From positions 355,461-419,460 of the forward strand of contig NZ_AOHO01000068.1 of NCBI RefSeq assembly GCF_000342005.1: 64,000 nucleotides of DNA, written 5' to 3'. Every line of letters begins with the position of its first letter. Position 1 is the stretch's first letter. Under the pieces are notes generated by a model. It had not been told where the DNA came from, ran no database searches, and saw nothing but the letters and a program-made list of their open reading frames with translations. Made by a program: the position numbers and the translations under genes. Positions 49,167 through 56,958 of this stretch are shown piece after piece. This DNA is from Amycolatopsis decaplanina DSM 44594 (GTDB lineage: Bacteria > Actinomycetota > Actinomycetes > Mycobacteriales > Pseudonocardiaceae).

Positions 49167-49757
49167 GTGAAGACCTCGTTCAGGCGCGGGCTGGCCACGG
49201 CCTGCGCCGGTGTCGCCGCGTTGGTCGCCCTGCAGGCGCCCGCCACCGCGGCACCGGCCATCACGGCGGCCACCACGATCCCGATCCGGATGCAGGCACA
49301 GGAGAAGAGCAACTGGTGCTGGGACGCCAGTGGCAACACGATCGCCGCCTGGTGGGGCCACTCCCTCACCCAGACGAAGTTCTGCCAGGTCGCGCACAAC
49401 GAGTCCGGTTCGGACTGTGCGAACAACCAGGGCTACCTGAGCGATCAGCAGCGCGTGTTCCGCTGGCTCGGGTTCAGCAACGTCGGCACCTACAGCTCCT
49501 CGGGCCAGACGCTGAGCTTCGCCTCCATCAAGAGCCAGGTCGACGCGCGGCAGCCGATCGGCACCCGGATCGGCTGGCGCAACGGCGGCGGGCACATGCA
49601 CGTGCTCTACGGCTACGACAACACCAACGGCGCGACGACGGTGTACTACGGCGACCCGTGGGGCTCGAGCCCCCGCTACAACCAGATGAGCTACAGCGCC
49701 TACCGGTCCAACAACTCGTTCACCTGGACCCACACCGTCTACGGGATCAAGGACTGA
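49167..49757 (+). CDS. Secreted papain-like cysteine protease (C70/AvrRpt2 type)
   Basis: 196 residues, GTG start (AGGAG at 49152-49156). Signal peptide of about 29 residues (MKTSFRRGLATACAGVAALVALQAPATA-A). The catalytic residues are visible: C51 in KSNWCWDASGNTIAAWWG, H143 in RNGGGHMHVLYGYD, and D163 in YYGDPWG, the C-H-D order and spacing of peptidase family C70 and other papain-like proteases. The protein is compact and has no pro-domain. It should act outside the cell. Its stop is 4 bp from the start of the next gene, which encodes a membrane-anchored exported protein, so the two form an operon. Confidence 0.85.
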   Translation: MKTSFRRGLATACAGVAALVALQAPATAAPAITAATTIPIRMQAQEKSNWCWDASGNTIAAWWGHSLTQTKFCQVAHNESGSDCANNQGYLSDQQRVFRWLGFSNVGTYSSSGQTLSFASIKSQVDARQPIGTRIGWRNGGGHMHVLYGYDNTNGATTVYYGDPWGSSPRYNQMSYSAYRSNNSFTWTHTVYGIKD

Positions 49758-49761
49758 AACC

Positions 49762-50514
49762 ATGAAACGAACCTTCCTCGGCGCCACGATCCTCGCCCTC
49801 GGCCTGTCACTGGCGCTCGGCGGCCAGGCCTCCGCCGCCGACGCCCCCAGCGGCGCGCCGACCGCCGCCGACCTCGCCGCGGTGTCCACAGTGGTCACCA
49901 GTGGCGCGACCACCCAGCGGCTCGCCAAGGCGCAGTTCCCCGGCGCCGCCAAGGCCGACACGGCCGTCGCGGCAAGAACCGCCAAGGCCGACCCGCGGAC
50001 ACCGGTGGTGGTCTACCAGCCGACCGCGGCCTTCATCGCCGGCACCTCCTCGGTTCCGGCAGAGCTCGCCTACGTCGCCACGCCCGCCACCTTGGGCAAC
50101 GGCGACGCCGCGACCGTGTGGTCGCAGCGCGAGGGCTCGGGCTGGTCGGTCTACAACGTCGCCTCGGGTGACGTCGAAAAGCGCCTCGCGGCACAGGTCG
50201 GCAAGGGCTACCTCCTGAGCGAACCTCAGGCGGGCGCCTGGTACGCCGTCGACGGGGACACCGTGACCGTCCTCGACGGCTCGTCGGTGGCGAAGACCGG
50301 CGAGAGGATGACGCTCGCCGCCTACCGCGAAGCCCTGCAGAGCCGCTACGGCGACAAGCTGCCCGGCTCGACCTACGACCGCACCGGCGCCGCCGGCGGT
50401 TACGGTGCCGCCCCGGTGGGTGACACCGAGGTGCCGTGGTGGCCTTACGCACTCGGCGCGGTCTTCCTCGCCGCCGCGGGCACGGCCGTCACGCTCCGGC
50501 TCCGCAAGCAGTAA
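49762..50514 (+). CDS. Exported, C-terminally membrane-anchored partner of the C70 protease
   Basis: 250 residues. Signal peptide MKRTFLGATILALGLSLALGG...ASA, an extracytoplasmic region of about 190 residues without a recognised domain (TPVVVYQPTAAFIAG, GWSVYNVASGDVEKRLAAQVG, GAWYAVDGDTVTVLDGSSV suggest a beta-rich fold), and a C-terminal TM helix WWPYALGAVFLAAAGTAVTL followed by RLRKQ. It starts 4 bp after the protease stop. A tethering, activating or inhibitory partner of the protease is the likeliest role; this is inference from operon structure. A strong terminator follows. Confidence 0.7.
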   Translation: MKRTFLGATILALGLSLALGGQASAADAPSGAPTAADLAAVSTVVTSGATTQRLAKAQFPGAAKADTAVAARTAKADPRTPVVVYQPTAAFIAGTSSVPAELAYVATPATLGNGDAATVWSQREGSGWSVYNVASGDVEKRLAAQVGKGYLLSEPQAGAWYAVDGDTVTVLDGSSVAKTGERMTLAAYREALQSRYGDKLPGSTYDRTGAAGGYGAAPVGDTEVPWWPYALGAVFLAAAGTAVTLRLRKQ

Positions 50515-50520
50515 GCGCCA

Positions 50521-50579
50521 AGGGTGCCGGGACCACGCGGGGTCCCGGCACCCTGCGGGGGCTGAAGGACGCTTTCAGC
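50521..50579. terminator. Back-to-back terminators between convergent operons
   Basis: A perfect 14-bp stem (AGGGTGCCGGGACC 50521-50534 with 50541-50554, 6-nt loop) is followed by GCTGAAGG-ACG-CTTTCAGC (about 50561-50579). They end the protease operon and the opposing monooxygenase operon. Confidence 0.8.
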
Positions 50580-50586
50580 CCGCCCG

Positions 50587-52068
50587 CTAGGCGAACGTGT
50601 AGTCCTCGATGGGGAAGCTCTGCGCCTCCTTGATGGCGTTCAGCGTGGAGGACGGCCGCAGCAAGGTCGCCTCCCCGTGCGGGTTGAAGTAGTAGCTGTT
50701 CGCCGGGGCGCACTTCCCGAGGGCGAAGATCGAGTCGCCGAGGCGTTCGGTCATCCGGTCGAGGAACGCGTCGTTGGCCTCCTGCGTGACCTCGAACTCG
50801 GTCGCGCCGCGCCGCCGCATCGCGCCGAAGAGCCGGTCCATATGCCGCATCTGCGTCTCGATGGTGGTGAAGTAGGACAGTCCCGAGTACGAATACGGGC
50901 TGTTGAGCGAGATGAAGTTGGGGAACTTCGGGATCGCGACGCCCTCGTAGGCCTGGAAACGGTTCTCCCGCCACCACTTCCCGAGATCCCGGCCGTCGCG
51001 CCCGATGATCTCGATCGCCGGGAAGTTCGTCTCCCACAGGTCGAATCCGGTCGCCAGCACCAGGACGTCGATGTCCCGCCGCCCGCCCTCGGCGGTCTCG
51101 ATCCCGGTCTCGTCGATCTTCCTGATGGACGTCGTCTCGAGGCGCACGTGAGCCTTGGTGAAGGCCGGGTAGTACTCGTTGGAGAACGTCGGGCGCTTGC
51201 AGCCGAACGAATAGCGCGGCGTGAGTTCCGCGCGCAACCGCGGATCCCGCACCTGGCGGCGCAGATGCGCCTGGCACCACAGCTTGCCGAGCCGGTTCGC
51301 CATCGGCAGTTGCTTGTAGTGCAGGACGCCGGAGACCATCATCAGTTCCAGCAGCGCCGTCCCGGTCAGCCGGGCGGCCCGCTGGGTGAACGGCACCGCG
51401 GCGAACGCGCGCCGGACCACCTTGGGCACCGGGAAGTCCAGCTTGGGACTCACCCAGATCGGGGTCCGCTGGTACACGGTGAGTTCCCGCGCGACCTTCG
51501 CGACCTCGGGGATCAGCTGGACCGCGGTCGCGCCGGTGCCGATCACCGCGACCCGCTTGCCGCCGAGGTCGTACTCGTCGTCCCAGGCGGTGGTGTGGAC
51601 GACCTTCCCGCCGAAGGTGTCGATCCCGGCGATATCGGGCTTCTTAGGCTGGGAAAGGAATCCTGTCGCGGTGAGGAGGTACTTGGCGGTGACCGGTTCT
51701 CCTTCGGCGAGAGAGACGGTCCAGTGCGCGTTCGCCTCGTCCCAGACCGCGCCGGTGACCACCGAGCCGAAACGCATGTAGCGCCGCAGCCGGTACTTGT
51801 CCGCGACGTGCTCGGCGTACCGCTTGAGTTCCGCTCCCGGCGCGAAGAGCCGCGACCAGTGCGGATTCGGCTCGAACGAATACGAGTAGGTGGCCGACGG
51901 GATGTCGACGGCCAGCCCGGGATAGCGGTTCACGTGCCAGGTGCCGCCGAGATCGGACTCGCGTTCGAGGATGAGCAGGTTGCCGTAGCCGAGCCGGTTG
52001 AGCTGGATCGCCGCGCCCATCCCGCCGAAACCGGCCCCGACGACGACGGCGTCGTACTGCGCGTTCAT
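50587..52068 (-). CDS. Baeyer-Villiger-type flavin monooxygenase (MymA-like)
   Basis: 493 residues. FAD site VVVGAGFGGMGAAIQL and the following LILERESDLGGTWHVNRYPG; the Baeyer-Villiger fingerprint F-x-G-x-x-x-H-T-x-x-W-D is intact (FGGKVVHTTAWDDE), and the NADPH site is AVIGTGATAVQLIP. Length and domain order fit class B BVMOs that insert oxygen next to a ketone or oxidise thio-compounds. It is the last gene of a patatin-SDR-BVMO operon with 4-bp overlaps throughout, like part of the mycobacterial mymA locus, where an SDR and lipase accompany the monooxygenase. The substrate is probably a long-chain or terpenoid ketone; not determined. Confidence 0.87.
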   Translation of the reverse strand: MNAQYDAVVVGAGFGGMGAAIQLNRLGYGNLLILERESDLGGTWHVNRYPGLAVDIPSATYSYSFEPNPHWSRLFAPGAELKRYAEHVADKYRLRRYMRFGSVVTGAVWDEANAHWTVSLAEGEPVTAKYLLTATGFLSQPKKPDIAGIDTFGGKVVHTTAWDDEYDLGGKRVAVIGTGATAVQLIPEVAKVARELTVYQRTPIWVSPKLDFPVPKVVRRAFAAVPFTQRAARLTGTALLELMMVSGVLHYKQLPMANRLGKLWCQAHLRRQVRDPRLRAELTPRYSFGCKRPTFSNEYYPAFTKAHVRLETTSIRKIDETGIETAEGGRRDIDVLVLATGFDLWETNFPAIEIIGRDGRDLGKWWRENRFQAYEGVAIPKFPNFISLNSPYSYSGLSYFTTIETQMRHMDRLFGAMRRRGATEFEVTQEANDAFLDRMTERLGDSIFALGKCAPANSYYFNPHGEATLLRPSSTLNAIKEAQSFPIEDYTFA

Positions 52069-52913
52069 GCGTTTTCCTCCCGGTGGGTGTCCTGGTGGAG
52101 GCGGGCGCGGTAGCCGTCCCGCTCCGGTGAATCGGGGCGCAGGGCCCGGTCGTCCTTGACCAGCCGCCGGACCGCGTTGAGCGCCGGTTCGGGCGTCACG
52201 GCCGCGAGGGTGGCGAGCGCGCCGACATAGCCGGGTACGGCGATCTCCGCGGCGCGGGTGCGGACGGAATCCACGACGGCGTCGGCGATCCGGCCCGGTT
52301 TCACCTTCGGGATCGGCCGCATGTCGAGTCCGGAGGCCAGCGCGGTGTCGACCGCCGACGGCAGCACCGCGGAGACGCTCACGCCGTGTGGCGCGTACTC
52401 CAGCCGGGTCGCCGCGGTCAGCCCGACGACGGCGAACTTGCCGGCGTTGTAGATCGCCAGCCCCTTGACGGGGAACTTCCCGGCCAGCGACGCGACGTTG
52501 ACGATGTGGCCGCGGCCGCGTTCCAGCATTCCGGGCAGAGCCAGCCGCATCCCGTGGACGACACCGAAGACGTTGACCTCCATGGTCGCCCGGTTCAGTG
52601 CGTCGGAGAGGTCGAGGAAACCGCCGTTCGGCATGATCCCGGCGTTGTTGACCAGCACCGCGAGCGGCCCGTTCGCCTGTTCTGCGTCACCGAGGAAAGC
52701 GGCGAAGGAGGCCGGGTCTGCGACGTCGAGGTGATGCGCGGTGCCGCCGATGTCGGCGGCGGTCCGTTTCGCGGCTTCGAGGTCGAGATCGCCGATGGAC
52801 ACGCGCGCGCCGAGCGCGGCCATCCGTTCCGCGGTCGCGCGGCCGATGCCCTGTCCCGCACCGGTGATCGCCACGTGCGCGCGAGCGAGGTCGAGGTCCG
52901 GGTACTTGCTCAT
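52065..52913 (-). CDS. Short-chain dehydrogenase/reductase
   Basis: 282 residues, classical SDR. The cofactor motif is AITGAGQGIGRATAERM; DLDLEAAKRTA follows the second strand (D at its end, suggesting NAD(H)); NNAG is at 87-90 (VLVNNAGIMP); the catalytic residues are S in VNVASLAGKFP and Y-x-x-x-K in IYNAGKFAV. The tail beyond about 250 is longer than in minimal SDRs. Its start overlaps the patatin stop and its stop overlaps the monooxygenase start (both ATGA). It would oxidise an alcohol to the ketone that the monooxygenase uses, or the reverse. Confidence 0.87.
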   Translation of the reverse strand: MSKYPDLDLARAHVAITGAGQGIGRATAERMAALGARVSIGDLDLEAAKRTAADIGGTAHHLDVADPASFAAFLGDAEQANGPLAVLVNNAGIMPNGGFLDLSDALNRATMEVNVFGVVHGMRLALPGMLERGRGHIVNVASLAGKFPVKGLAIYNAGKFAVVGLTAATRLEYAPHGVSVSAVLPSAVDTALASGLDMRPIPKVKPGRIADAVVDSVRTRAAEIAVPGYVGALATLAAVTPEPALNAVRRLVKDDRALRPDSPERDGYRARLHQDTHREENA

Positions 52914-53857
52914 GCGCGCACTCCCTCTCGTTCGAAGGCTTCGGCGACCAGGCCGGGCGCCGTCTTCAACGCCGTGGCGAGCACGTGCTCCCGCCGTCGT
53001 CCGTCCATGAAGTTGGCGCCCATGGCGGCGAGATCGGCGGGCCCCGGTTCGATCCGGACCACCCGGACACCGGCCGCGCGCAGCCGCCGCGCCTCGTCGT
53101 CCACTCGCCTGGTCATCGCCGTCCGCAGCAGGCGTTCCAGCCGGGCCGGGCCGCGTCCCGGAGCCCCGCCCTCACTGCTCATCGGCGCGATCAGCACGAC
53201 CTCGCCGACGTCGCGGGTGAGCAGGAGATCGGCCGAGGTCGGCGAAACGGTCCCGCCGTCGATCAGCGGGCGTCCATCCACAATGGACGGAGGGAACCAG
53301 CCGGGGATCGCCCACGACGCGGCGATCGCCTCGCCGAGGCGGGCGGGCGGAGCTTCCGGGGAGCCGAGCGCGATCCGCTGCCCCGTCAGGTCCGCGGCCA
53401 TCAGCCAGGTCGCGGGATGCGGGACCCAGCCGCCGGGGGCCAGTGCGTCCCCGAGTTCGCGGAGCCGGCCCGCGTCTCCCCTGCCCCGGGGCAGAAGACC
53501 CGCGAGACCGGCGAGCGTGTCGACGTCCCGGCGCAGTGCGGCCCGGACCAGTCCCGCCGCGGGCCAGTGCGGATACGGCACCGGCGGGAGCCTGTCCGGC
53601 ACCCGCCGGACGTGCGCGGCGACGACGGCGTCACCACCGGGCGCGCCCGCCACCGCATCGAGGATCGCCCGCGCCGGGATACCGGCCCCGAGCATGGCCA
53701 CCGCCTCGGCACCCGCCGACGTCCCGATCAGGACGTCCGCCTCACGTGGATCCCAGCCCGCCTCGGTGTGCAGCGCGTCGAGAACCGCGGCCATCCAGGC
53801 GAACCCCAGGGTCCCGCCGCAGCCGAGCACCAACGCCCTTGCGGAATGACGTGTCAT
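52910..53857 (-). CDS. Patatin-like phospholipase/acyl hydrolase
   Basis: 315 residues. The oxyanion loop is LGCGGTLGFAW, the nucleophile motif GTSAG (S of VLIGTSAGAEAV) and the catalytic aspartate D-G-G in PLIDGGTVSPTSA, the complete Ser-Asp dyad of the patatin family. No signal peptide, so cytoplasmic or membrane-peripheral. First gene of the operon; its ATG lies inside a palindrome (53845-53858) shared with the promoter of the divergent TetR gene. It may release fatty acids from an ester made by the monooxygenase or from membrane lipid. Confidence 0.85.
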   Translation of the reverse strand: MTRHSARALVLGCGGTLGFAWMAAVLDALHTEAGWDPREADVLIGTSAGAEAVAMLGAGIPARAILDAVAGAPGGDAVVAAHVRRVPDRLPPVPYPHWPAAGLVRAALRRDVDTLAGLAGLLPRGRGDAGRLRELGDALAPGGWVPHPATWLMAADLTGQRIALGSPEAPPARLGEAIAASWAIPGWFPPSIVDGRPLIDGGTVSPTSADLLLTRDVGEVVLIAPMSSEGGAPGRGPARLERLLRTAMTRRVDDEARRLRAAGVRVVRIEPGPADLAAMGANFMDGRRREHVLATALKTAPGLVAEAFEREGVRA

Positions 53858-53858
53858 T
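53845..53858. promoter_or_regulatory. Operator overlapping the patatin start codon
   Basis: AATGAC-GT-GTCATT (53845-53858) is palindromic, and a second half-site TGTCATTT recurs at 53871-53878. Both lie in the 48-bp gap between the patatin operon and tetR. The GCGGAATGAC sequence at 53841 is repeated at 53901, on the TetR start. Confidence 0.6.
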
Positions 53859-53905
53859 TCCGGAACGGTATGTCATTTGAACGCGCCGGGCAATAAGCTG
53901 GCGGA

Positions 53906-54538
53906 ATGACGACGGAGACCCCGGTCAGCAGGGCCGCACGGAAGAAGCAGGAACTACGGCGCGAGATCGTGGAGACCGCGTTCGACTGCTTCGCCGAACG
54001 CGGCTACCACGCGACGGGGATCGCCGACATCGCCGCCCGGCTCGGCATCGGGCACGGCACCTTCTACCGGTACTTCCAGAACAAGCGGGACATCGTCGAC
54101 CACGTCATCACGGACCTGGTCGAGAAGGTGGTCGGCGCACTGGCCGCGGACAACGCGCCGGACGCGGTCAACAGCCTGTCCGAGTACCGCAAGCAGAGCG
54201 CGAGGATCGGCGACGCGCTCGCCGGGATCTTCGGCAGCGACCCGCGGATGGCCCGGTTCCTCCTGCTCGAAGCGGCGGGCATCGACGCCGAGATGCGGGA
54301 ACGGGTGCTGGACTTCTACGAGACCGCCGCCGGGCTGACCGCGGGCTACCTGCACCACGGCGTCAACCTCGGGTATCTGCACGAGGACCTGGACGTGGAC
54401 GCGACCGCGCGGGCGATCAACGGGATGATCCTCGCGTCGGTGCTCTCCGGGCTGCGCGACCCCTCACCCGAGGGACAAGCCGCCATGAGCAGGGCTGTCC
54501 GCCGAGTCATGTACGACGGGATCGCCGCACCTCGCTAG
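53906..54538 (+). CDS. TetR-family regulator of the patatin-SDR-monooxygenase operon
   Basis: 210 residues. TetR_N: RREIVETAFDCFAERGYHATGIADIAARLGIGHGTFYRYFQNKRDIVDHVI, with GTFYRYF as the recognition helix end. The C-terminal domain has GYLHEDLDVDATARAINGMIL, typical of TetR_C. It is divergent from the three-gene operon; the 48-bp shared promoter region contains repeated AATGAC half-sites. It probably represses the operon until a lipid or ketone-like ligand is bound. Confidence 0.88.
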   Translation: MTTETPVSRAARKKQELRREIVETAFDCFAERGYHATGIADIAARLGIGHGTFYRYFQNKRDIVDHVITDLVEKVVGALAADNAPDAVNSLSEYRKQSARIGDALAGIFGSDPRMARFLLLEAAGIDAEMRERVLDFYETAAGLTAGYLHHGVNLGYLHEDLDVDATARAINGMILASVLSGLRDPSPEGQAAMSRAVRRVMYDGIAAPR

Positions 54539-54676
54539 GAAACCGGCCGGCCGGCCCGGTTTGGCGCACCAGTAGGCGGGGGCTGGGCACTGCCGGTGGG
54601 CCGGACTCCATTGAACCGGCCCCGGCGGTCGCGGTCTACCGGCGAAAACGCAGAACCGCACCGACGAAAACGAACC

Positions 54677-55630
54677 TCACCGCTTACGCAAAGTGTCACT
54701 GGGCGACTCGCCGAAGGCCGCACGGTACTGCGCGCTGAACCGGCTGCCGCCCAGGAAACCCCATTTCGCCGCGACGCCGGTCACCGTCGTGCCCCCGCCG
54801 GGCTCGGCGTCGCGGAGTTCGGCTCGGGCCCGGTCCAGCCGGACCCGGCGCAGATAGGCCATGGGGGTGGTGTCCAGATGCCGCCGGAACGCCAGTTGCA
54901 GGGCACGCACCGAGACCCGGCAGGCGCGGGCGATGTCGGCGACGCCGAGGTCGAGGTCCGGATTCGACTCCAGGAAGGCGATCCCGCGGCGTACGGTTTC
55001 CGGGACGGCGTCCAGGCGGTCACAAGGACGATCGTCGCCCGTGCCCGCGGTGAAGGTGTTCAGTGCCATGGCGGCCATCAGCCTGCCCGCCGCGCCGAGC
55101 ACGAGCGGGCCGTTCTCCACGCCCGGTTCGGAGAACAGCCCGGTCATGTACTCGACAGTCCGGCGCCATCGTTGCGCCTTCTCCAGGCTCACCGGCTCGT
55201 AGCGCAACCGCTCGATCGCCGCGTCGTCCTGCGCCGGATCGATCCCGGTGAACAGCGACAGGTCGATACTGGTTATCTGCAACCGTGTGCCGTGCATTCC
55301 CGTCCGGTAACCGCTGCCGGGGTGCGAGGCGACGAATACGTCGCCGGTGGCCAGCCTGCGGTCACCGAAACTGTCCTCTACTTGCACTTCACCGCCCAGC
55401 ACGCGCAGGAGTACCAGTCTGCCCAGCGGCTGGATGACGATCTCGGTGGTCAGCGTGTTGTGCAGGAGGTCGATCTGTACGTCCCCCACATCACACCGGT
55501 TGTGCTCGAAACGGTAGTTTTCGACAGTGCCTCGCACCCGCAAGCGGTTGTCGCGGTACGCCTCGGCGATCAGCGCACATGCCTGCTCCGGATCGGTGGT
55601 CGCGAAGTCCGTCACCAACGGTTCGTGCAT
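54677..55630 (-). CDS. AraC-family regulator
   Basis: 317 residues. The first 190 residues form an AraC ligand-binding-like domain of the type with LLHNTLTTEIVIQPLGRLVLLRVL and GDVFVASHPGSGYRTG. The C-terminal double helix-turn-helix is VADIARACRVSVRALQLAFRRHLDTTPMAYLRRVRLDRARAEL followed by VTGVAAKWGFLGGSRFSAQYRAAFGESPSDTL, both helices intact. Its targets are not adjacent: the upstream region 55631-56010 holds only a decayed acyl-CoA dehydrogenase fragment, which may be the remains of a former target. Confidence 0.87.
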   Translation of the reverse strand: MHEPLVTDFATTDPEQACALIAEAYRDNRLRVRGTVENYRFEHNRCDVGDVQIDLLHNTLTTEIVIQPLGRLVLLRVLGGEVQVEDSFGDRRLATGDVFVASHPGSGYRTGMHGTRLQITSIDLSLFTGIDPAQDDAAIERLRYEPVSLEKAQRWRRTVEYMTGLFSEPGVENGPLVLGAAGRLMAAMALNTFTAGTGDDRPCDRLDAVPETVRRGIAFLESNPDLDLGVADIARACRVSVRALQLAFRRHLDTTPMAYLRRVRLDRARAELRDAEPGGGTTVTGVAAKWGFLGGSRFSAQYRAAFGESPSDTLRKR

Positions 55631-55792
55631 GGGACCACGTCTCCTTTCCGTTTGCCCGTAACGAAAAGTCCGCCCGCCGGAACGCTACCGCCACCCGGCG
55701 GGCGCTACCAGGGCGCATCGGCGTCATCCGGCTGGTCGGAATGGCTCACCCGCGCGGTCGAGGATCGCACTGGGGCGCGAAGGTCGTCGAAG

Positions 55793-55921
55793 GAGCGCTC
55801 CCTTGTGCGCGGATTCGGCGGCGGGATCGGTCTCGCACAGCAACGCGACCAGCCGGGACCGGCGCGCGTTGGTGATCCACGTCTTGTTGCCGTCGACCAT
55901 GTACTCGTCGCCGGCCCTCGC
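55793..55921 (-). pseudogene. Acyl-CoA dehydrogenase remnant
   Basis: About 43 codons read ARAGDEYMVDGNKTWITNAR and then SRLVALLCETDPAAESAHKG. This matches the acyl-CoA dehydrogenase middle domain, G-D-x-Y-x-V-x-G-x-K-x-W-I-T-N-A followed by a strand ending in a T-D-P and an H-K-G. Nothing recognisable precedes or follows it in any frame. It is a deletion remnant in the 380-bp space between AraC and LysR. Confidence 0.7.
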
Positions 55922-55949
55922 CATCCAAGTATCATGAGCGATGATGAGA

Positions 55950-55966
55950 CGGTAGGTGGAATACCG
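55950..55966. promoter_or_regulatory. LysR-type dyad upstream of lysR-hydrolase operon
   Basis: CGGTA-N7-TACCG (55950-55966) lies 45-61 bp before the LysR start and fits an autoregulatory T-N11-A type site. The nearby flank is AT-richer (ATCATGAT). Confidence 0.45.
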
Positions 55967-56010
55967 AATCATGATAGCCGCGTACCGGACCACGATGAGC
56001 AGGGACGACG

Positions 56011-56958
56011 GTGGACTTCAAGCAGCTCAAGGCGTTGGTGACGGTCGCCGACGTCGGCAGCGTGACCCGCGCGGCCGAGCTGCTGCACCTGGTCCAGCCC
56101 GCGGTCACCCGGCAGATCCGCACCCTGGAACAGGAACTGGGCGTGCCGTTGTTCGAGCGGACCCGCCACGGGATGCGCCCGACCGAGGCGGGCGCGACGC
56201 TCGTCGAACGTGCCCGGCGGGCGCTCACCGAACTCGACCGGGCACGGGCCGAGCTGGCCCCGAAACCCGGGGCGGTCACCGGGATCGTCACGGTCGGCCT
56301 GCTGGAGAGCGCCGCCGAACGGCTCGCCGCGCCGCTGACGACGGCCGTGCTGCGCGAGCATCCGAGGATCGAACTGCGGCTGCTCACCGCGTACTCCGGG
56401 CATCTTCAGCGGTGGATCGACGATGGCGACGTCGATCTGAGCCTGCTCTACAACCTGACCAGTACTCCGTCGCTCGACGTCCGCCCGCTGGTCAGAGAAC
56501 GGCTGTGGGCGGTCGCTCCCCCGTCGGCCGGGCTCGATCCCGCGCGGCCCGTCCCGTTCGCCGAGGTGGCCGCGCGTCCGCTGATCATGCCGTCCGAGGG
56601 GCACGCGCTGCGCACCCTCATCGACGGTGCGGCCCGTGAGGCGGGCGCCGAGGCGGAAGTCATCGTGCAGACCAACGCCATGACACTGCAGAAAAGCCTC
56701 GTGCTCGGCGGGCACGGCTGGACGATCCTGCCCGGCATCGGCATCTCGGCGGACGTCGCCGACGGCACCTTGAGCGCGGCTCCGGTGTGCGAACCGGAGG
56801 TCTGGCGCACCGTCGTCCTCGGCATGCCCCGGACCGGCCGCGTCACGCCCGCCGTCGACGCCGTCGCCCGGACACTGGTCCGGCAGATCCACCGGACCGT
56901 GCGCGAGGGCGAGTGGCCCTCGGCGCGGCTCTGGGAAGACCGAACAGGAGAAGGATGA
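56011..56958 (+). CDS. LysR-family regulator coupled to a hydrolase
   Basis: 315 residues, GTG start (AGGGACG just upstream). Helix-turn-helix: MDFKQLKALVTVADVGSVTRAAELLHLVQPAVTRQIRTLEQELG. The effector domain starts at about 92 (IVTVGLLESAAERLAAPL). The stop overlaps the ATG of an alpha/beta hydrolase (ATGA), so the pair is translationally coupled: unusual, since LysR genes are more often divergent from their target. The hydrolase substrate or product may be the effector. Confidence 0.86.
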   Translation: MDFKQLKALVTVADVGSVTRAAELLHLVQPAVTRQIRTLEQELGVPLFERTRHGMRPTEAGATLVERARRALTELDRARAELAPKPGAVTGIVTVGLLESAAERLAAPLTTAVLREHPRIELRLLTAYSGHLQRWIDDGDVDLSLLYNLTSTPSLDVRPLVRERLWAVAPPSAGLDPARPVPFAEVAARPLIMPSEGHALRTLIDGAAREAGAEAEVIVQTNAMTLQKSLVLGGHGWTILPGIGISADVADGTLSAAPVCEPEVWRTVVLGMPRTGRVTPAVDAVARTLVRQIHRTVREGEWPSARLWEDRTGEG

